A DNA stretch of 64,000 nt from Pseudomonas spelaei (GTDB lineage Bacteria > Pseudomonadota > Gammaproteobacteria > Pseudomonadales > Pseudomonadaceae): NCBI RefSeq assembly GCF_009724245.1, contig NZ_WNNK01000012.1:124001-188000 (forward strand). The letters are read 5' to 3'. Each line of letters starts with the position of its first letter. Position 1 is the first letter of the stretch. Below are positions 1 through 8,953 of the stretch, one piece after another. The translations under genes were made by a program, and so were the position numbers. Under the pieces are notes generated by a model. It worked only from the letters and a program-made list of their open reading frames with translations, was not told the origin of the DNA and ran no database searches.

Positions 1-1147
1 CCTGCGTGAAATGGACACCGCCCAGACGATGAAGATCACCTGTGGGAGCTGTCGAGCCCCAGCGAGGCTGCGATGGGACCACCTCGGTGCTTCTGCCAGA
101 CCACAGCGCCTGCATCGCAGCCTCGCCAGGGCTCGACAGCTCCCACACTGGAATTGTGCAGCCTTTGCAAGCGTGCCCAACGCGAGGAATCGCACCATGA
201 ATAGCCTGCGTGAAATGGACACCGCCCAGACGATGAAGATCAATGGTGGGAGCTGTCGAGCCCCAGCGAGGCTGCGATGGGACCACCTCGGTGCCTCTGC
301 CAGACCGCAGCGCCTGCATCGCAGCCTCGCCAGGGCTCGACAGCTCCCACACTGGAATTGTGCAGCCTTTGCAGCGTGCCCAACGCGAGGAATCGCACCA
401 TGAATAGCCTGCGTGAAATGGACACCGCCCAGACGATGAAGATCAATGGTGGGAGCTGTCGAGCCCCAGCGAGGCTGCGATGGGATCACCTCGGTGCCTC
501 TGCCAGACCGCAGCGCCTGCATCGCAGCCTCGCCGGGGCTCGACAGCTCCCACACTGGAATTGTGCAGCCTTTGCAAGCGTGCCCAATTCGAGGACTCGC
601 CCATGAATAGCCTGCGTGAAATGGATACCGCCCAGACGATGAAGGTCAATGGTGGGAGCTGTCGAGCCCTGGCGAGGCTGCGATGGGACCACCTCGGTGC
701 TTCTGCCAGACCACAGCGCCTGCATCGCAGCCTCGCCAGGGCTCGACAGCTCCCACACTGGAATTGTGCAGCCTTTGCAAGCGTGCCCAATGCGAGGACT
801 CGCACCATGAATAGCCTGCGTGAAATGGACACCGCCCAGACGATGAAGATCACCTGTGGGAGCTGTCGAGCCCCAGCGAGGCTGCGATGGGATCACCTCG
901 GTGCTTCTGCCAGACCGCAGCGCCTGTATCGCAGCCTCGCCAGGGCTCGACAGCTCCCACACTGGAATTGTGCAGCCTTTGCAAGCGTGCCCAACGCGAG
1001 GAATCGCCCATGAATAGCCTGCGTGAAATGGACACCGCCCAGACGATGAAGATCAATTGTGGGAGCTGTCGAGCCCCAGCGAGGCTGCGATGGGATCACC
1101 TCGGTGCCTCTGCCAGACCGCAGCGCCTGCATCGCAGCCTCGCACAA
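1..1147. repeat. Tandem array of ~203/204-bp units each containing a REPIN
   Basis: The segment starting CCTGCGTGAAATGGAC recurs at 1, 205, 408, 611, 815 and 1018, giving spacings of 204, 203, 203, 204 and 203 bp. Copies differ by a few substitutions and indels. Each unit holds two inverted REP-like arms, GTGGGAGCTGTCGAGCC and its reverse complement, at 42-146, 246-350, 449-553, 652-756 and 856-960. The sixth begins at 1059 and loses its right arm near 1145. About 100 bp of non-REP sequence separates the REPINs; it includes ATGAATAGCCTGCGTG, which resembles the start of the gene at 1195. The array continues past the left edge, so the total copy number is unknown. No convincing gene lies inside: the open frames on both strands are by-products of the repetition and shift where a unit is 203 bp. 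Confidence 0.93.
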
Positions 1148-1194
1148 GGGAAATGTGTTGTCTTCGGGAGGTGCACCACTCATGAGAGTCCCAC

Positions 1195-2154
1195 ATGAAT
1201 AGCCTATTTAAACTGGTCCTCCAGCGTCTGGCCCTTGGCTTGCTGTCGCTGTTCGCTGTCTCGGTGATCATCTTCCTGGCCGTCGGCATGCTTCCCGGCG
1301 ATATCGCCCAGGCCATGCTCGGCCAGTCCGCGACACCGGAAACCGTCGCCGCGTTCCGCGCACAATTGGGCCTGGACCTGCCGCCCTTGAGCCGTTTTGT
1401 GCAGTGGCTGTTGCGCCTGCTGCACGGCGACCTCGGTGCCTCCCTGGCCAACCAGCGACCCATCGCTGAACTGATCGGTGCCCGCCTGGGTAACACCTTG
1501 CGCCTGGCGGCACTGGCCGCGTTGGTTTCGGTGCCGCTGGCATTGGTGTTAGGGATGCTCGCTGCGCTCTACCGCAACAGCTGGTTCGACCGCTTGCTCA
1601 ATACCTCAGCCTTGAGCGCCGTATCGTTCCCTGAGTTCTTCGTCGCCTACCTGTTGATCCTGGTGTTCTCGGTCAAGCTCGGCTGGTTCCCCAGCCTGTC
1701 CAACCTGGCGCCGGATGCGTCATTGGGCACGATCCTCGAACGCTCGGTACTGCCGGTGGCGACCCTGAGCCTGGTGGTGATCGCGCAGATGATGCGCATG
1801 ACCCGCGCCTCGCTCATCAACCTGCTGGCCAGCCCCTACATCGAAATGGCCCGGCTCAAGGGCATCAGCCAGTCGCGGATTATCTGGCGTCACGCTTTGC
1901 CCAATGCCCTGGCGCCCATCGTCAACGTGGTGGCGCTGAACCTGGCGTACCTGGTGGTGGGCGTGGTGGTGGTCGAAGTGGTGTTTGTCTATCCGGGCCT
2001 CGGCCAATTGCTGGTGGACTCGGTGTCCAAGCGCGACATCCCGGTGGTGCAGGCCTGCAGCCTGATCTTCGCCGCTACCTACATCCTGCTCAACACCAGT
2101 GCCGACGTGCTGTCCATCGCCAGCAACCCACGCCTGATGCATCCGAAGGGGTAG
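1195..2154 (+). CDS. ABC transporter permease, DppB/OppB type
   Basis: Inner-membrane permease of a peptide/nickel/opine-class ABC importer (319 aa). An N-terminal hydrophobic segment at about residues 9-31 is followed by a periplasmic loop and the BPD_transp_1 core with several membrane spans. The EAA-type coupling loop is visible as EMARLKGISQSRIIWRHALP at about residues 217-236; it contacts the ATPase. The next permease starts 3 bp after the stop and the ATPase follows, so the genes form one operon. The substrate-binding protein expected for such a system is not present and is probably left of the window, beyond the repeat array. Substrate cannot be assigned from sequence alone. Start chosen at ATG 1195, where the DppB-like N-terminus begins; the first 12 bases of this region (CATGAATAGCCT) are echoed in every upstream repeat unit. 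Confidence 0.93.
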   Translation: MNSLFKLVLQRLALGLLSLFAVSVIIFLAVGMLPGDIAQAMLGQSATPETVAAFRAQLGLDLPPLSRFVQWLLRLLHGDLGASLANQRPIAELIGARLGNTLRLAALAALVSVPLALVLGMLAALYRNSWFDRLLNTSALSAVSFPEFFVAYLLILVFSVKLGWFPSLSNLAPDASLGTILERSVLPVATLSLVVIAQMMRMTRASLINLLASPYIEMARLKGISQSRIIWRHALPNALAPIVNVVALNLAYLVVGVVVVEVVFVYPGLGQLLVDSVSKRDIPVVQACSLIFAATYILLNTSADVLSIASNPRLMHPKG

Positions 2155-2157
2155 ACC

Positions 2158-2985
2158 ATGAACCTGATCCAACAACTGGCCAAGGCGCCATTGAGCGCCA
2201 AGTTCGGCCTGCTGGTCATCCTGCTGTACATCCTGGTGGCGCTGTTTGCACCGCTGCTCGCGCCTTATGGCGAAACCCAGGTGGTGGGCGACGGCTTTGC
2301 CCCCTGGAGCGGGCAGTTCCTGCTGGGCACCGATAACCTGGGGCGCGATATGTTCAGTCGCCTGGTCTACGGCGCGCGCAACACCCTGGGGATTGCCTTT
2401 CTGACCACGGTCCTGGCCTTTGCGCTGGGAGGTTTGAGTGGTTTGATCGCGGCGATCAAGGGCGGTTGGATCGACCAGGGATTGTCGCGGGTGGTGGACA
2501 TCCTCATGGCCATTCCGCAGTTGATCTTCGCCTTGTTGATTCTCAGTGTGGTGGGCACCAATGCCATGTCCCTGGTGCTGGTGATTGCGTTGCTGGATTC
2601 GACCCGGGTGTTTCGCCTGTCCCGAGCGGTGGCGATGACAGTGGTGGTGCAAGACTTTGTCGAAGCCGCAAGGCTGCGTGGGGAAGGGCTATGGTGGCTG
2701 GTGACTCGCGAAGTATTGCCTAACGCCGCCGCACCCTTGATTGCTGAATTTGGCCTGCGTTTCTGCTTCGTGTTTTTGTTTATCAGCGCACTGTCGTTCC
2801 TCGGCCTGGGCATTCAACCGCCCACTGCCGATTGGGGCAGCATGGTCCGCGACAACGCGGTATTAATCACCTTCGGCGATATCAGCCCATTGCTGCCGGC
2901 CCTGGCGGTGGCGTTGATTACCATCAGCGTGAACTTTGTCGTCGACTGGATGCTGCACACATCCAGCGGCCTGAAGGAGTGTTGA
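2158..2985 (+). CDS. ABC transporter permease, DppC/OppC type
   Basis: Second inner-membrane permease of the importer (275 aa). It has the DppC layout: a short cytoplasmic N-terminus, a first span at about residues 16-36, a periplasmic loop containing the family motif LLGTDNLGRDMFSRLVYGAR, then four to five further spans. The EAA loop reads EAARLRGEGLWWLVTREVLP. It would pair with the DppB-like subunit to form the translocation pore. The gene lies 3 bp after the first permease and its stop is 2 bp before the ATPase start, indicating tight translational coupling. No truncation is seen. Confidence 0.93.
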   Translation: MNLIQQLAKAPLSAKFGLLVILLYILVALFAPLLAPYGETQVVGDGFAPWSGQFLLGTDNLGRDMFSRLVYGARNTLGIAFLTTVLAFALGGLSGLIAAIKGGWIDQGLSRVVDILMAIPQLIFALLILSVVGTNAMSLVLVIALLDSTRVFRLSRAVAMTVVVQDFVEAARLRGEGLWWLVTREVLPNAAAPLIAEFGLRFCFVFLFISALSFLGLGIQPPTADWGSMVRDNAVLITFGDISPLLPALAVALITISVNFVVDWMLHTSSGLKEC

Positions 2986-2987
2986 GG

Positions 2988-4607
2988 ATGGACAGTCCAT
3001 TGCTGGAAATTCGCGACCTGCACATCGAAGGTCACTACGAGGACGCCTGGCACCCGCTGATCAAGGGCATCGACCTGACCTTGCAGCGCGGCGAAGTGTT
3101 GGGGCTGATTGGCGAGTCTGGCGCCGGTAAATCCACCTTGGGATTGGCCGCCATGGGTTATGCCCGTGACGGTTGCCGCATCACCCGTGGCTCGGTGCGT
3201 TTCGACGGTATTCAACTGTTGCAGGCCAAGCCCGAAGTCCTGCGTAAACTGCGCGGATTGCGAATTGCCTACGTCGCGCAAAGCGCTGCGGCTTCGTTCA
3301 ACCCGGCGCACCGGTTGATCGATCAACACGTGGAAACGGCGGTGATCAACGGCGGCATCAGCCGTGCCCAGGCCGAGGCCGAGGCGGTGGAACTGTACCG
3401 CGTGCTGCGCCTGCCGAACCCGGAACAGATCGGTCAACGCTATCCGCACCAGGTGTCGGGCGGGCAGTTGCAACGGGTCATGACGGCGATGGCCATGGCC
3501 TGTCACCCAGACTTGATCATCTTCGACGAACCCACCACGGCCCTCGACGTTACCACCCAGATCGAAGTGTTGGCGGCCATTCGTGAGGCGATCAAGACCT
3601 TCGGCAGCGCCGCGATCTACATCAGCCACGACCTGGCGGTGGTCGCTCAAATGGCTGACCGGATCATGGTGTTGCGCCACGGCAAGCTGGTGGAAGAAGC
3701 CGAGACCCGCAGCATGCTCAGCGCACCGCAGCAGGACTACACCAAATCCCTGTGGGCGGTGCGCAGCTTTCGTACTGAGCCCAAGGCCTGTCCGGTGCAG
3801 CAGACACCGTTGCTGGAAGTGCGCCAGGCCTGTGCCAGTTACGGTCATCAGCCAGTGCTGCACGATGTCTCCATGCGCCTGTATCGCGGGCAGACGCTGG
3901 CGGTGATCGGTGAGTCCGGCAGCGGAAAAAGCTCCACGGCGCGCTTGATTACCGGGTTGTTGCCGTCCACCGCCGGGCAGGTGCTGTATGACGGCGAAGC
4001 CTTGCCGGCGGATTTTCGTCGGCGCAGCAAGGAGCAATTGCGGCGGATCCAGATGATCTATCAGATCCCCGACACCGCTTTGAATCCGCGCCAGCGCATC
4101 GTCGATATCATCGGTCGGCCACTGACGTTCTACCTCGGCCTCAAGGGCCGTGCCCTGCGCGAGCGTGTCGCGGAATTGCTGGAGATGATCGAGCTGGACC
4201 CGGCGACTTTCATGGAACGCCAGCCCCGGGAACTGTCCGGCGGCCAGAAACAGCGAATCTGCATCGCCCGCGCCCTGGCGGCCGATCCACAACTGATCAT
4301 CTGCGACGAAGTGACCTCCGCCCTCGATCAACTGGTGGCCGAGGGCGTGCTGAAACTGCTCAATCGCCTGCAGCAGCAACTCGGCGTGGCTTACCTGTTT
4401 ATCACCCACGACGTTGCCACCGTGCGCGCCATCGCTGACGAAGTGGTGGTGATGCAGCGCGGGCGGGTGGTGGACCACGGCAGCCGCAGCACGATCTTCA
4501 CCCCGCCGTACCAGGACTACACCGGCCTGTTGTTTTCGTCGGAGCCGGAAATGGACCCCGACTGGCTCGATCACTTGCTGGCCCAACGTGCCGCGCTCAC
4601 TTCTTGA
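2988..4607 (+). CDS. ABC transporter ATP-binding protein with two nucleotide-binding domains (DppD-DppF fusion type)
   Basis: Cytoplasmic ATPase that powers the preceding permeases (539 aa). Two complete ABC domains are present. The first has Walker A GESGAGKST at residues 42-50, signature VSGGQLQR near 155 and Walker B LIIFDEPTTALD near 176. The second has Walker A GESGSGKSS near 307, signature LSGGQKQR near 415 and Walker B LIICDEVTSALD near 436. The fused layout is like GsiA and other single-polypeptide DppDF proteins. The start is taken at ATG 2988, just after a GAGG; the frame is open to 2832, but that would overlap the permease by 150 bp. The Walker B of domain 2 has E-V in place of the usual E-P. 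Confidence 0.93.
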   Translation: MDSPLLEIRDLHIEGHYEDAWHPLIKGIDLTLQRGEVLGLIGESGAGKSTLGLAAMGYARDGCRITRGSVRFDGIQLLQAKPEVLRKLRGLRIAYVAQSAAASFNPAHRLIDQHVETAVINGGISRAQAEAEAVELYRVLRLPNPEQIGQRYPHQVSGGQLQRVMTAMAMACHPDLIIFDEPTTALDVTTQIEVLAAIREAIKTFGSAAIYISHDLAVVAQMADRIMVLRHGKLVEEAETRSMLSAPQQDYTKSLWAVRSFRTEPKACPVQQTPLLEVRQACASYGHQPVLHDVSMRLYRGQTLAVIGESGSGKSSTARLITGLLPSTAGQVLYDGEALPADFRRRSKEQLRRIQMIYQIPDTALNPRQRIVDIIGRPLTFYLGLKGRALRERVAELLEMIELDPATFMERQPRELSGGQKQRICIARALAADPQLIICDEVTSALDQLVAEGVLKLLNRLQQQLGVAYLFITHDVATVRAIADEVVVMQRGRVVDHGSRSTIFTPPYQDYTGLLFSSEPEMDPDWLDHLLAQRAALTS

Positions 4608-4616
4608 GGAGTTTTC

Positions 4617-5315
4617 ATGAACGTTCTGATTGTCCACGCTCACCCCGAGCCGCAGTCCTTCACGGCGGCCCTGCGTGACCAGGCCATCGCCACCTTGCAA
4701 GCCCAGGGACATGAGGTGCAGGTCAGCGACCTGTACGCGATGAACTGGAACCCGGTGGCCACGGCCGCTGACTTCACTGCGCGAGAAAATCCCGACTATT
4801 TGGTGTATGCCCTGGAACAACGCCTGGGGGTGAAAAGCCAATCCATTGCCGCAGATATCCAGCAGGAACTGGACAAGTTGCTGTGGGCCGACCTGCTGAT
4901 TCTCAACTTCCCGATCTTCTGGTTCTCCGCCCCGGCCATGCTCAAGGGCTGGATCGATCGGGTGCTGGTGTCCGGCGTGTGTTACGGCGGCAAGCGCTTT
5001 TACGATCAGGGCGGGCTCGCCGGCAAGAAAGCACTGGTGACGGTGACCCTGGGCGGGCGCGAACATATGTTCGGCGAGCGGGCGATTCATGGCCCTCTTG
5101 AGGACATGCTGCGGCCGATCCTGCGCGGGACGCTGGCGTATGTCGGCTTCGACGTGTTGCCACCGTTTGTGGCCTGGCATGTGCCGTACATCAGTGCCGA
5201 GGCGCGCGGGGAATTTCTGTGTAGCTATCAGCAGCGGCTGGAAGGGTTGGCGGATGATCAGCCCTTGGTATTTCCAAAACTTGAGCAATTCGACGAGGCA
5301 CTTTACCCGTTGTAG
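4617..5315 (+). CDS. NAD(P)H:quinone oxidoreductase-like flavoprotein
   Basis: Protein of 232 aa with the flavodoxin-like fold of the NQO1/KefF/MdaB family (PF02525). The FMN/FAD-binding N-terminus reads MNVLIVHAHPEPQSFT, and the family block NFPIFWFSAPAMLKGWIDRV lies near residues 99-118, followed by a GGxxxxF turn near 124. Members carry out two-electron reduction of quinones or act as ancillary proteins. The gene starts 9 bp after the ABC ATPase with AGGAG upstream, so it is probably the last gene of the operon; this suggests a redox step on the imported compound, but that is inference. It converges with the LuxR gene, with one base between the stops and no terminator visible. Confidence 0.88.
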   Translation: MNVLIVHAHPEPQSFTAALRDQAIATLQAQGHEVQVSDLYAMNWNPVATAADFTARENPDYLVYALEQRLGVKSQSIAADIQQELDKLLWADLLILNFPIFWFSAPAMLKGWIDRVLVSGVCYGGKRFYDQGGLAGKKALVTVTLGGREHMFGERAIHGPLEDMLRPILRGTLAYVGFDVLPPFVAWHVPYISAEARGEFLCSYQQRLEGLADDQPLVFPKLEQFDEALYPL

Positions 5316-5316
5316 C

Positions 5317-6168
5317 TCAGAGTACTCGCCCCAGGGTCAGCCACTCGATGAACAGTGCGAACAACTCCGCCTGGGAGTTGATCGCCAGTTTGGTGTAGAG
5401 GTTCTTGCGGTGCATACGCACGGTTTCCGGGGAGATGCCGAGCATCTGCGCCGTGGATTTCACCGAGTGCCCGCGCAGGATCAGGTGGGCGATTTCCCGT
5501 TCCCGCACCGTCAGCAGGCCACTGCCAAAATGCATGAACGCGGCCTCGATCTGCTGATGCACCGGGGTTTGCGCAAAGACGTTTTCATCACCGATCACCT
5601 TGGCCATGCCGCCCGAGGTGCCGAACCGGCGCAGTAGCTCGCGGACCATCGGCAGCACGCTCTTCAATACGGCCAATTGTTCGTCGCTGAACTGCCCGGC
5701 ACTCAAGCCTTGAAACATGCACAACGAGATTTTGCTCTGGGCGCAGAGGTCGACAATGTAATAGCCCTCCTGGGCGCCGCCGCTGCGCAGGTAATAGGTC
5801 TTGTAGTACTCGCTGTTGAAGAAATCGTCCGGAGCAATCTGTGCCAGGTGGTAGAAACCTTCCGCCAGGCCCTTGTCCACCGCCAGGCAGAACGGGTCCA
5901 GGAGGTAGCCGCGGGAGAAATAGCGGTTGATGATTTCTTCCTGGTACGCCTTGGGAATGCCTTGCTGATACAGCGAATGAGGCGGCAGGCCCCGGCGCTC
6001 CAGGCTGATCATCATCGATTCGATGGGCGTCAGCGTGCTCAGCGCGGTGGCCAGGTGCTCCAGGAACGACGCCTCGTCCACGTGGGTGAAGGCGTGGGCC
6101 AATGCGTCATGCCAGGCTTCAAGCAAGGGGAATGACGGGGCAGGGTAGCGATCGCTGGATGGGCTCAT
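5317..6168 (-). CDS. LuxR-type transcriptional regulator
   Basis: DNA-binding regulator of 283 aa. The C-terminal 60 residues form a clear LuxR/GerE helix-turn-helix, LTVREREIAHLILRGHSVKS followed by GISPETVRMHRKNLYTKL. The N-terminal ~200 residues show no receiver domain and no recognisable acyl-homoserine-lactone-binding signature, so the signal is unknown. ATG 6168 is preferred because the longer frame (to 6291) would run into the upstream aminotransferase gene. With this start, the gap to the aminotransferase is 65 bp on the same strand. By position it probably regulates the aminotransferase, the binding-protein gene and possibly the ABC operon. Confidence 0.85.
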   Translation of the reverse strand: MSPSSDRYPAPSFPLLEAWHDALAHAFTHVDEASFLEHLATALSTLTPIESMMISLERRGLPPHSLYQQGIPKAYQEEIINRYFSRGYLLDPFCLAVDKGLAEGFYHLAQIAPDDFFNSEYYKTYYLRSGGAQEGYYIVDLCAQSKISLCMFQGLSAGQFSDEQLAVLKSVLPMVRELLRRFGTSGGMAKVIGDENVFAQTPVHQQIEAAFMHFGSGLLTVREREIAHLILRGHSVKSTAQMLGISPETVRMHRKNLYTKLAINSQAELFALFIEWLTLGRVL

Positions 6169-6233
6169 GCCGGCCAGTCTACCCGGCGGCCACGGCCCAG
6201 GCAAAAACGCCGAGACGGGCTCGGCGTTGGCGG

Positions 6234-7661
6234 TCATCGGCCCTGATACTCGCCGTTCTGGCGTAATTCGGTGGCGGTGTCGAGGATGCACTGGCGCAGG
6301 ATCTCGACCACCTCGTCTACCTGGGCATGGCTGATGATCAAGGGCGGCGACATCACGTTCAGATGACCAATCGGCCTTACCAACAACCCCTTGGCCTGCG
6401 CCCGCAGATGGATTTTCTCACCGATGTTCACCGCATCCGGCAGCAGCGCCTTGCTGTGTTTGTCGGCGACAAACTCGATACACGCCATCAGGCGCTGACA
6501 GCGCACGTCACCCACCAGTGGCAAGTCCGCCAGGGTTTGCAGGCGTTGTTCCATGTACACCCCGACGTCCTCGACATGAGCCAGCAGGTTTTCCCGCTCG
6601 ATAATCTCGATGTTTTTCAGCGCTGCCACGCAACTCACCGGGTGGCCGCTGTAGGTGAAACCATGGGTAAAGCAGCGGCCCTTGCCGGGTTCGCCGATCA
6701 CTTGCCAGATACGCTCGGAGAAAATGCAGGCGCCCAGGGGCAGATACCCCGACGTCAGGCCCTTGGCGGTGGTGATAATGTCTGGCTGCATGTCGAACAC
6801 CTCCTGGGAGGCGAAGAATTTGCCCAGGCGCCCGAACGAGGTAACGACCTCATCCGCCACGTACAGCAGGTCGTGGCGCTGGCAGACTTCCCACATGCGC
6901 CGGTGATAACCCTTGGGCGGAATAATCACGCCGCCCGAACCCATGATCGGTTCGGCAAAGAACGCCGCGACCTTGTCGGCGCCGAGGGTCAGGATCTTGT
7001 CTTCGAACTCGTTCACCAGAAAGTCGAGAAAATCCGCTTCGCTCATGCCCTGTGGCGCCCGGTAGTAATTGGGGCAGGAGATGTGGTGGAACAGGTCACT
7101 CATGAAGTCGAATTCCGGCGCGCGGTCGGCTGCCTTGTTGCCGATGGACATCGTCAGGAAGGTTGAGCCGTGATAGGCGTTAAGCCGCGAGATCACGTGT
7201 TTCTTTTCAGGCTTGCCACGGCTGTTCTGATAGAACTGCACCAGCCGATACGCGGTGTCGACTGCCGTGGAGCCGCCGGTAGTCAGAAATACATGGTTGA
7301 GGTCGCCCGGGGCCAGGCTGGCAAGCTTGGCGCACAGCTCAATGGCGGTCACGTTGGCCATGTCGCAAAACGGATTGGAGTAAGCCAGCTGGCGAACCTG
7401 GTTGGCGATGGCATCGGCCATTTCCTCACGGCCCAGGCCGATGTTGGTGCACCACATGCCGCCGACGGCATCCAGGTAGCGGTTGCCAGCGGTGTCGTAG
7501 ATATACGCACCGTCGCCTGCGGCAATGTTCAGCGAGCCTTGTTCCCGATGCTCATCGAACATATGGAAGCCGTGCATGTAGTGGGCCTTGTCGGCAGCCA
7601 CCAGTTGGTCGTGGTCGAACTGGGCGAAGAACTCGGGATTCGGCAGGGTCATGGGGTTCAC
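6234..7661 (-). CDS. Class III aminotransferase (PLP-dependent, omega-amino acid/polyamine type)
   Basis: Full-length fold-type I transaminase (475 aa). Visible family features are YLDAVGGMWCTNIGLGREEM near the N-terminus, the PLP phosphate-binding TTGGSTAVDTAYRL, the YHGST turn, the cofactor-aspartate segment LLYVADEVVTSFGRLGKFF, and the Schiff-base lysine in TTAKGLTSGYLPLGA. It resembles the putrescine/taurine/beta-alanine:pyruvate group (SpuC-like), which uses pyruvate or 2-oxoglutarate as acceptor. The adjacent polyamine-type binding protein (26 bp upstream, same strand) favours a polyamine or omega-amine substrate, which is inference. Start at ATG 7661; an alternative ATG lies three codons downstream. 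Confidence 0.9.
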   Translation of the reverse strand: MNPMTLPNPEFFAQFDHDQLVAADKAHYMHGFHMFDEHREQGSLNIAAGDGAYIYDTAGNRYLDAVGGMWCTNIGLGREEMADAIANQVRQLAYSNPFCDMANVTAIELCAKLASLAPGDLNHVFLTTGGSTAVDTAYRLVQFYQNSRGKPEKKHVISRLNAYHGSTFLTMSIGNKAADRAPEFDFMSDLFHHISCPNYYRAPQGMSEADFLDFLVNEFEDKILTLGADKVAAFFAEPIMGSGGVIIPPKGYHRRMWEVCQRHDLLYVADEVVTSFGRLGKFFASQEVFDMQPDIITTAKGLTSGYLPLGACIFSERIWQVIGEPGKGRCFTHGFTYSGHPVSCVAALKNIEIIERENLLAHVEDVGVYMEQRLQTLADLPLVGDVRCQRLMACIEFVADKHSKALLPDAVNIGEKIHLRAQAKGLLVRPIGHLNVMSPPLIISHAQVDEVVEILRQCILDTATELRQNGEYQGR

Positions 7662-7686
7662 CTTCTAGGGTTGAGGAGGTCCTGGA

Positions 7687-8787
7687 TCACTTGCCGGTCT
7701 TGACGGCATTCCAGGTACGGGTGATCAGGCGCACGGCGTCTGGCGGCTGGCTTATCTGCGTAAAGAGCCGCTGCATCGTCGCCGGGTCCGGGTAGATGGC
7801 CGGGTTGTCGCGAATATCCGCATTCACCAGAGGCTTGGCCGCCAGGTTGCTGTTGGCGTAGTGAATGGTGTTGCTGACGCCGGCCATCACCTGGGGTTGC
7901 AGGAGAAACTCGATGAATTTATGGGCGTTGGCCACATGGGGGGCGTCGGCCGGGATATAGAAATTATCGAACCAGATCAACGAACCTTCCCGGGGAATGA
8001 AATAGTCCAGTTTGATCTTGGCCCCGGCCTCTTCAGCCCGTGCCTGTGCGGTGGCGTAATCGCCGGACCAACTGGTGGACAGACACAGGTCGCCATTAGC
8101 CAGGCCATTGATAAAACCACTGGAGTCAAATTTGCGCAGGTAAGGGCGCACGGCCATCAATACATCCTGGGCGGCCTTGAGGTCTTTGGTTGCTGCGCTG
8201 TTGGGGTCCCGGCCCAGGTAGGTCAGGGCCAGGGGAATCATGTCGGTGGGGGAATCCATGAAGGTGATGCCACAGTCGGCAAACCGGGAAATAATTTTCG
8301 GATCGAAGATCATTGCCAGGGAACCGATCGGTGCATCCGGCATGCGTTCCTTGATCTTGTCGACGTTGTACGCCACGCCGTTGCTGCCCCAGGTATACGG
8401 GGCGGAATAGGTCACGCCTCGGTCGTAGTTTTCCAGGTTTGTGAGCACCAGCGGGTCGATGTTTTTCCAGTCCGGCAGTTGTGTCTTGTCCAGGGGCTGG
8501 AACATTTTCGCCTTGATCAGCAGCGGCACCAGCGCCGCATTGAGCACCACCAGGTCGTATCCGGAGCGGCCGGAAAGCAATTTGCCCTGGACCGTTTCGT
8601 AGGAATCATAGGTGTCGTAGGTCACCTTGATCCCGGTGGCCTTTTCGAAGTCCGCCAGGGTGTGTTCACCGATATAGTCCGCCCAGTTATAGAGGCGCAG
8701 TGTGTTGCCAGGATCGTCCGCCGCCCGGCTTAAGGAGGAGAGGGTCAGCAATGCGACGCTGAGCAGGGCGATAAAGGCTTTATGCAT
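7687..8787 (-). CDS. Periplasmic spermidine/putrescine-type binding protein (PotF/SpuD family)
   Basis: Extracytoplasmic solute-binding protein of 366 aa. It has a Sec signal peptide at residues 1-22, ending SLSRAADD, and the PotD/PotF N-terminal block LRLYNWADYIGEHTLADFEK. Later blocks include KVTYDTYDSYETVQGKLLSG and a C-terminal domain with the family turn FIPREGSLIWFDNFYIPADA. Members bind polyamines or related amines for ABC uptake. No PotG/H/I-type ATPase or permease accompanies it here; the ABC genes at 1195-4607 are of the peptide class. It may therefore work with a transporter elsewhere or act as a sensor. It is the first gene of a minus-strand set with the aminotransferase and the LuxR regulator. 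Confidence 0.9.
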   Translation of the reverse strand: MHKAFIALLSVALLTLSSLSRAADDPGNTLRLYNWADYIGEHTLADFEKATGIKVTYDTYDSYETVQGKLLSGRSGYDLVVLNAALVPLLIKAKMFQPLDKTQLPDWKNIDPLVLTNLENYDRGVTYSAPYTWGSNGVAYNVDKIKERMPDAPIGSLAMIFDPKIISRFADCGITFMDSPTDMIPLALTYLGRDPNSAATKDLKAAQDVLMAVRPYLRKFDSSGFINGLANGDLCLSTSWSGDYATAQARAEEAGAKIKLDYFIPREGSLIWFDNFYIPADAPHVANAHKFIEFLLQPQVMAGVSNTIHYANSNLAAKPLVNADIRDNPAIYPDPATMQRLFTQISQPPDAVRLITRTWNAVKTGK

Positions 8788-8953
8788 GGCGGACCCACCT
8801 TGAGTTGTCAGTGTTATCAGGGGCTGAGAACACTTTCAGGCAGGCATGAGGGGTTTGCCATACCCTGTTCGGGTAGGTGGGTACCAGGCGGGTTGAACCC
8901 TTTTGGCGGATCAGTGCCACACTGTTAAACCGTGAACTTATCTGGAGGTGCCC

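Noticed and set aside
1..1147. CRISPR-like array
   Set aside because: The repeated unit is about 200 bp, nearly identical throughout, with no unique spacers; it is a tandem duplication with REPIN arms.
11..1198. Open frames on both strands within the repeat array (up to 177 aa)
   Set aside because: They repeat the same translated repeat, shift frame where units are 203 bp, exist equally on both strands and have no family resemblance or consistent start signal.
2814..5288. 824-aa antisense open frame
   Set aside because: It lies opposite a DppC/ATPase/flavoprotein operon with clear motifs. Such long antisense frames are common in GC-rich Pseudomonas genes, and the translation is rich in H/Q/R with no family features.
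6168..6291. N-terminal extension of the LuxR-type protein
   Set aside because: It would overlap the 3' end of the aminotransferase gene and adds a proline/arginine-rich segment not typical for the family.
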